Origin: JABWBP01 sp964522165
Lineage (GTDB): Bacteria > Calditrichota > Calditrichia > RBG-13-44-9 > J075
Direction: 5' to 3'
Length of the DNA: 64,000 nucleotides
NCBI GenBank assembly: GCA_964522165.1
Contig: CAZFVV010000006.1
Location: forward strand, 1 to 64,000
In this document: positions 59,293 through 64,000 of the stretch, piece after piece
Numbering within the stretch: the first letter of the stretch is position 1
Layout: each line of letters starts with the position of its first letter
Program-made: the position numbers and the translations under genes
The notes under the pieces: model-generated
The model's database searches: none
The model's input: only the letters and a program-made list of their open reading frames with translations
Told to the model about the DNA's origin: nothing

Positions 59293-59600
59293 GGAAATGC
59301 CTCGCTTAAACATCTTTATTTTATGGATACTATTCATCAAACTACCCCTTCCGACTTTTAAATTTACATCATTAACCGGGTTTCTCAAAATTAGTTTCTA
59401 AAATTAAAATGATTTTGTAATACTTTTTGTGTAAATTGAACACTGTTTCCGGGTATGATCGCCACTCTGGCCAGCGAGGCAGAGGGTTTTGTGAAATTAG
59501 AAATAGCGCCTTTTTAAATGAGATTTCCGGGTGCGACGGTTTAGCCGCCTGACGCTCGTTCAATATAGATAATCTCTCATCATTTAAAAAGGGAACCGTT
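59293..59600. other. Divergent intergenic region before the beta-oxidation operon
   Basis: About 308 bases. 59509-59592 is an inverted repeat that covers the ribosome binding site of the acyl-CoA dehydrogenase gene. The AT-rich stretch 59395-59450 likely holds promoters for both directions, but I cannot fix boxes with confidence. Confidence 0.5.
59509..59592 (+). promoter_or_regulatory. Inverted repeat that could mask the ribosome binding site of the beta-oxidation operon
   Basis: CCTTTTTAAATG (59509-59520) is a perfect reverse complement of CATTTAAAAAGG (59581-59592). The right arm carries the Shine-Dalgarno AAAAGGG, seven bases before ATG 59601. In the mRNA the left arm would pair with the Shine-Dalgarno. 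The flanking GAGA/TCTC could lengthen the stem with a bulge. It could be a control element or a repeat that happens to lie here. Confidence 0.45.
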
Positions 59601-61364
59601 ATGAAGACCGGAGGAGAATTCTTAGTCTCCCGGGCCGGATCGGAGAAGATCTTCACCCGGGAAAGCTTTACCGATGATCAACTGCAATTCTTAGAACTGG
59701 CCAGGGAATTTGCCCTCCAGGAAATCTATCCCAATCTTGAGGCCATTGAGCAGTACAACCCGGAATTAATGCGCGGCCTGATGCGCAAAGCCGGTGAAAT
59801 CGGCTTTTTGGGCATCGACGTGCCGGAAAATTACGGCGGGTTATCCCTCGACAAAACCACCTCGGCCATTTTAACCGAATCCGTTTCCTTCAGCCAGTGC
59901 GCCAGTTTCAGCGTCACCATCGCCGCGCACGTCTCCATCGGCACCCTGCCGATTGTATTTTTCGGCACACCGGAGCAAAAACAAAAGTACCTTCCCAAAC
60001 TGGTCAGCGCGGAAATTCTGAGCGCCTACTGCCTCACCGAACCCACGGCCGGCTCGGACGCGCTTTCGATCCGCTCCACCGCGACCCTTTCGGAAGATAA
60101 AAAGCACTATGTTCTGAACGGAACCAAGCAATTCATCACCAATGGCCGCTGGGCAGACCTCTACATCGTCTTCGCCCGGGTGAACGGCAAGGATTTTACC
60201 GCTTTTATCGTGGAACGCAACACGCCCGGGGTGCAGCCCGGCAAGGAAGAGCACAAGTTGGGGCAAAAAGGGGCTTCTACGTGCAGCATCACGTTTGAAA
60301 ACGCCAAAGTGCCGGCGGAAAACGTGCTGCACCAGGTGGGCAGGGGGGCGGAGGTGGCCTTCAACAGCCTGAACATGGGGCGCTTCAAGTTAGGGGCGGC
60401 GGATCTGGGCGGCTGCAAAGTTTGCATCAACCAGTCCATGAAATACGCCCTGGAACGCTGGCAATTCGGGCAACCAATCGCCCATTTCGACGCCATCAAA
60501 GGCAAATTCGGGGACATGATCCTGCGCACCTTCGCGTTGGACAGCATGGTCTATCGCACCGCCGGCCTGCTGGATGAATCGATCTCCCGGGTCGATCCCG
60601 ATTCGCCCAATTACTTTTCCGAAGTCGCCCAGGCAATCGAGAACCACGCCATCGAATGCTCCATGTGCAAGGTTTTCGGGAGCGAGGCGCTGTGGTCCAA
60701 CGCGGATTCCGGCTTGCAGGTGTACGGGGGATACGGCTTCACGGAGGATTACCCCATGGCCCGCATTATCCGGGATTCCCGGGTGGATCGCCTCTACGAG
60801 GGTACCAACGAGATCAACCGCCAGGTGATCGTGGGGTATTTCCTGAAGAGGGCGTTGATGGAAGAATTGCCGATCCGGGAGGCGATCAAGGCCAGCCTGC
60901 GCCCCGGCGGCGAAGGGTTGGAAGCTTTTAGCGGCCCCCTGGCCGCGGAAATGAACGCGCTGGAAACCGCCAAACGCCTGGCCCTGCTGACTTTTCACCA
61001 CGCCCTGGTAAAACACGGCCAGGATTTGCTCAACGAGCAGCAATTGGCCGAAGCGCTGAGCGATATTTTCACGGACGTGTATGCCATGGATAGCACGATT
61101 TCCCGGGTAAACCAGTACCTCGAGGCCCACGGGAATGAGGAAATGCGCTTAACCATCGCCGGAGCCTTCTGCGCGGAAAGAATCTTCGCCATCGGCGCGG
61201 CGGCGGAGAAGATCATTTACAGCCTGCTTTCCGGGGAGGGGTTGAAAATGGCGCTCGAGCGCATTCACGCCCTGCGCGAAAAGATGGCGCTTCCTTACGA
61301 TGTCTTCAAAATGAAGCGCGCGCTGGCGGAGGATTTGTATTCCCACGGGGAATACCGGTTTTAA
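59601..61364 (+). CDS. Acyl-CoA dehydrogenase (FadE type)
   Basis: 587 residues, the long form with a C-terminal extension as in VLCAD/ACAD9-like bacterial enzymes. FAD enzyme for the first step of beta-oxidation: AYCLTEPTAGSDALSIRSTA, FITNGRWADLYIVFARV (FAD and substrate contacts), VYGGYGFTEDYPMARIIRDS and the catalytic base Glu400 in LYEGTNEINRQ. C-terminal ~430-587 is helical. It starts a three-gene operon with thiolase and a FadN-like enzyme. Confidence 0.95.
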   Translation: MKTGGEFLVSRAGSEKIFTRESFTDDQLQFLELAREFALQEIYPNLEAIEQYNPELMRGLMRKAGEIGFLGIDVPENYGGLSLDKTTSAILTESVSFSQCASFSVTIAAHVSIGTLPIVFFGTPEQKQKYLPKLVSAEILSAYCLTEPTAGSDALSIRSTATLSEDKKHYVLNGTKQFITNGRWADLYIVFARVNGKDFTAFIVERNTPGVQPGKEEHKLGQKGASTCSITFENAKVPAENVLHQVGRGAEVAFNSLNMGRFKLGAADLGGCKVCINQSMKYALERWQFGQPIAHFDAIKGKFGDMILRTFALDSMVYRTAGLLDESISRVDPDSPNYFSEVAQAIENHAIECSMCKVFGSEALWSNADSGLQVYGGYGFTEDYPMARIIRDSRVDRLYEGTNEINRQVIVGYFLKRALMEELPIREAIKASLRPGGEGLEAFSGPLAAEMNALETAKRLALLTFHHALVKHGQDLLNEQQLAEALSDIFTDVYAMDSTISRVNQYLEAHGNEEMRLTIAGAFCAERIFAIGAAAEKIIYSLLSGEGLKMALERIHALREKMALPYDVFKMKRALAEDLYSHGEYRF

Positions 61365-61429
61365 ACGTGCGGGGAATCGAGGTGCATGATCTTTTTACTC
61401 AGAATCCGAAAAAAAGGAGTAAACTAGCC

Positions 61430-62566
61430 ATGAAGCAAGAACGTTTTAGCGTCATTATCGACGCAGTGCGCAGCCCCATGGGCGTCAAAAACGGGCAGAT
61501 GGTGGGAATGCGAATGGATGACCTCACCGCCCAGGTGATTCAAGGTCTCCTGAAACGCGTTTCCAAATTGCCGGTGGAAAAAATCGATGACGTGATCCTG
61601 GGATGCGCCTTCCCGGAAGGTCCCCAGGGAATGCTGTTAGCGCGTTCCGCGGCGGTTTTAGCGGGAATTCCCAAAGAAGCCGGCGGTAAAGTGGTGAACC
61701 GTTTCTGCGGCTCCTCCATGGACGCGGTTCACCAGGCCGATTATGCCATTACGGCCGGCGACGCCGAAGCGGTGATCGCCGCCGGGGTGGAGGACATGAT
61801 CTCGGTGCCCATGGGCGGGTTCAATCCCAGCTTTCACCCCGACCTGGTGAAGCAGAATTTCTACATCGGCATGGGTGAAACCGCGGAAATTTTAGCCAAA
61901 GAGGGCGAAATCAGCCGGGAAGCACAGGAAGCCTTCGCCGTTGCTTCTCATCGAAAAGCGCTCGAGGCCATGAAGAACGGGCGCTTCGATAATGAAATCA
62001 TTCCCGTGATCCATAACGGCATGGTGATCAAGCATGACGAGGGCCCCCGGGAACCGGACCTGGAAAAGATCAAATCCCTGAAACCGGCGTTCGACAAGAG
62101 CGGAACCATTACCGCCGCCACCAGCAGCCCCATCTCCCTCGGCGCGGCGGCGCTGCTGCTCACCAGCAATACCATTGCCAATGAATACGGGCTGAAACCG
62201 CGCGCCCGGATTCTTTCCCGCGCCATCGCCGGGGTGGATTGGGAACGCATGGGCATGGGGCCGCTGCCCGCCACCAAAAAAGCCTTGCGGAGAGCAAGAC
62301 TCAATCTCGGCGACATCGAGGTCATCGAGTTGAACGAAGCGTTTGCAGCCCAGTCGCTCTATGTCATCAACAACGGCGGCTGGCCGATGGAAAAGATTAA
62401 TTTGAACGGCGGCGCGATCGCCCTCGGGCATCCCTTAGGCTGCTCCGGCGCGCGCATCCTCACCACCCTGCTGAACGTGATGGAGCAGAAAAATGCCCGC
62501 CTCGGCCTGGCGACCATGTGTATCGGCAGCGGGCAGGGCATTGCCACCATCATCGAGCGGATGTGA
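61430..62566 (+). CDS. fadA: Acetyl-CoA C-acyltransferase (thiolase)
   Basis: 378 residues from ATG 61430 (MKQERFSVIIDAVRSPMG), with AAGGAG upstream; the frame is open from GTG 61367 but that part is not family sequence. Last step of beta-oxidation: cleaves 3-ketoacyl-CoA. Nucleophile Cys93 in NRFCGSSMDAV, His334 in ALGHPLGCSGAR, Cys364 in CIGSGQG, and NEAFAAQSL. FCGSS replaces the common FCSSG, within family variation. Lies between the acyl-CoA dehydrogenase and the FadN-like gene. Confidence 0.95.
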   Translation: MKQERFSVIIDAVRSPMGVKNGQMVGMRMDDLTAQVIQGLLKRVSKLPVEKIDDVILGCAFPEGPQGMLLARSAAVLAGIPKEAGGKVVNRFCGSSMDAVHQADYAITAGDAEAVIAAGVEDMISVPMGGFNPSFHPDLVKQNFYIGMGETAEILAKEGEISREAQEAFAVASHRKALEAMKNGRFDNEIIPVIHNGMVIKHDEGPREPDLEKIKSLKPAFDKSGTITAATSSPISLGAAALLLTSNTIANEYGLKPRARILSRAIAGVDWERMGMGPLPATKKALRRARLNLGDIEVIELNEAFAAQSLYVINNGGWPMEKINLNGGAIALGHPLGCSGARILTTLLNVMEQKNARLGLATMCIGSGQGIATIIERM

Positions 62567-62577
62567 GGAGGTGAAAA

Positions 62578-64000
62578 ATGACAAACCCGATCAATAAAGT
62601 TGCCATATTGGGAACCGGGGTAATGGGGAGCCAGATTGCCGCCCATTTTGCCAACGCCGGCATCCCCGCCCTGGCCTATGACGTTTCCCGGGAAGTGGCC
62701 GAGAAAGGCCTGCAAATGGCTGCATCCATAAAACCCGCGGCCTTTTATAATCCCAAATCCGCCAGGTTGATTACCCCCTGCAATTACCAGGAGCACCTGC
62801 CCCTGCTGCACGAGGTGGACTGGGTGATCGAAGCGGTGGTGGAGCGTTTGGATATCAAACACGAGCTCTTCCACAAAATTATTCCGCACCTGAAGCAGAA
62901 AACCATCATCAGCACCAACACTTCCGGGCTGTCGCTGGCGGAGATGGCCCGCGACCTGCCGGAGCAATTCCGCAAGCACTTCCTGGTCACTCACTTCTTC
63001 AATCCCCCGCGCTACATGCACCTGCTGGAGATCGTCTCCACGGAAGAAACCCTCCCGAAGGTGGTTCACACCGTGGTAGAATTCTGCGAGAACGTGTTGG
63101 GCAAGGGGATTGTGTACGCCAAAGATACCCCGAATTTCATTGCCAACCGCATCGGGGTGTACGGAATGATGAAAACCCTGGAGATTGCCCGGCAAATGAA
63201 GTTAGGGGTGGATGAGGTTGACGCCCTCAGCGGCCCGCTGATCGGCCGCCCGCAAAGCGCCACCTTCCGCACCGCGGACCTGGTGGGACTGGATACCCTG
63301 GCGCACGTGGCGAATACGGCGTACGAGAAATGCCCCAACGACGAAGCGCGGGAAATCTTCCGCATCCCGGATTACTTGCGGAAAATGCTCGAAAATCGCT
63401 GGTTAGGGCAGAAAACCGGCCAGGGGTTCTATCAAAAAGCCGGTAAGGAGATTCTCGCGCTGGATCTGGAGACCTTCGAATACCGGCCGCTCCGGAAACC
63501 CAAATTCGATGGGATCCGCGCGGCGAAACGCTATCATCGCAGCGAAGCCAAGATTCAGGCGCTGGCTTATAATCCCGACGCCGCCGGCAAGTTCGTGTGG
63601 GAAATCCTGGCGAGCACCCTGATTTACAGCGCCAACCGCATTCCCGAAATCGCCGACGACGTGGTCAACATCGACAACGCCCTCAAGTGGGGATTCGGCT
63701 GGGAATCCGGCCCCTTCGAAATCTGGGACGCCCTGGGATTGGGAAGATCGCTGGAGCGCATGAACGCGGAGAACAAGAAAGTTCCCGCGTGGGTGGAAGA
63801 GATGTACCGCAACGGCCATCGGGCATTTTACCAAACCGAGAAAGGACATCGTTCTTACTACGACTTGCACCGCAAAGAACCGCAGCCGCAAGCGGAGAGC
63901 CATAAAGTGGTCAGCCTGGCTTTGGAGAAAGAGAAACGGCGGGTTCTCCGCGAAAACTGGAGCGCCAGCCTGCTGGATTTGGGAAGCGGGGTGCTCTGCG
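62578..64000 (+). CDS. 3-hydroxyacyl-CoA dehydrogenase/enoyl-CoA hydratase (FadN-like), cut by window end
   Basis: At least 474 codons open to the window edge with no stop. A strong GAGGAGG lies five bases before ATG 62578. The NAD-binding domain comes first (VAILGTGVMGSQIAAHFANA, STNTSGLSLAEMA, HFFNPPRYMHLLEIV), then the 3HCDH C-terminal domains (DTPNFIANRIGVYGMMKTLE, GPLIGRPQSATFRTADLVGL) in a tandem arrangement. This order (dehydrogenase first) is that of FadN/YusL-type proteins of about 790 residues, in which an enoyl-CoA hydratase follows; the last visible residues (SLLDLGSGVLC) may start it. Completes the beta-oxidation trio. Confidence 0.93.
   Translation, partial: MTNPINKVAILGTGVMGSQIAAHFANAGIPALAYDVSREVAEKGLQMAASIKPAAFYNPKSARLITPCNYQEHLPLLHEVDWVIEAVVERLDIKHELFHKIIPHLKQKTIISTNTSGLSLAEMARDLPEQFRKHFLVTHFFNPPRYMHLLEIVSTEETLPKVVHTVVEFCENVLGKGIVYAKDTPNFIANRIGVYGMMKTLEIARQMKLGVDEVDALSGPLIGRPQSATFRTADLVGLDTLAHVANTAYEKCPNDEAREIFRIPDYLRKMLENRWLGQKTGQGFYQKAGKEILALDLETFEYRPLRKPKFDGIRAAKRYHRSEAKIQALAYNPDAAGKFVWEILASTLIYSANRIPEIADDVVNIDNALKWGFGWESGPFEIWDALGLGRSLERMNAENKKVPAWVEEMYRNGHRAFYQTEKGHRSYYDLHRKEPQPQAESHKVVSLALEKEKRRVLRENWSASLLDLGSGVLC

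Overview
The window is a bacterial chromosome segment of moderately high GC, closely packed with genes and interrupted once by a 100-N assembly gap (47636-47735). Five large secreted proteins end in the Asn-Pro-x-Asn-Pro-Phe-Asn plus FlgD-like/Ig-like tail used as a type A sorting domain by type IX secretion (T9SS). Together with a sucrose synthase and a sucrose-phosphate synthase/phosphatase pair, SpoIIE-type and PEGA/Ser-Thr kinase signalling, and very frequent short inverted-repeat elements between genes, this points to an uncultured member of the FCB superphylum, such as a Calditrichota/KSB1-like lineage. That placement is inference from family content, not from a marker gene.

Layout. 91-9028 (+): secreted T9SS protein with an HExxH motif, secreted six-hairpin glycosidase-like protein, M1 aminopeptidase with T9SS tail, proline dehydrogenase. 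9147-21113 (-): degenerate PP2C-TPR membrane protein, S9 peptidase, DUF2911-TPR protein, M36-like T9SS metallopeptidase, an orphan Phd-type antitoxin, HtpG, and an AT-rich PIN/RHH toxin-antitoxin pair. 21378-31330 (+): a polyphosphate locus: two-domain PPK2, CYTH-like/CHAD protein, ParA-like ATPase, SixA phosphatase with a histone-H1-like tail, PPK1 and Ppx, followed by a YihY membrane protein. 31504-48579 (-): SIR2 with a TPR lipoprotein, SpoIIE-type phosphatase, NAD(P)-binding protein, carboxypeptidase-regulatory-like T9SS protein, then a DUF5683-like/Kelch/Ser-Thr kinase/sigma-54 activator/lipoprotein group and a DUF72 protein. 48775-50232 (+): unknown exported protein. 50248-54956 (-): sucrose synthase and SPS-SPP. 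55309-57060 (+): K+ channel and cyclic-nucleotide-binding protein. 57202-59292 (-): Prc-type protease. 59601-end (+): beta-oxidation operon (acyl-CoA dehydrogenase, thiolase, FadN-like multifunctional enzyme cut by the window edge).

The most interesting system is the polyphosphate locus. It joins synthesis (PPK1), use (PPK2) and degradation (Ppx) with three proteins that could organise a polyphosphate granule: a CHAD domain (a known polyphosphate-binding fold), a ParA-type positioning ATPase, and a SixA phosphatase whose last ~140 residues are a Lys/Ala/Pro/Arg tail like histone H1 or AlgP. The SixA and PPK1 genes overlap.

The second striking feature is the intergenic DNA. Most gaps hold a different 'word-built' repeat: a short word (for example CACAGAG, CACGGATGA, GTGAAACGTGATGC, CAATTGGCAATT, CCTGCCC) repeated imperfectly on one arm and as its reverse complement on the other, sometimes inside perfect terminal inverted repeats. 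They sit at gene ends and operon joints, often touch stop codons, and in places look like terminators. No tRNA, rRNA, CRISPR array or transposase gene was seen.
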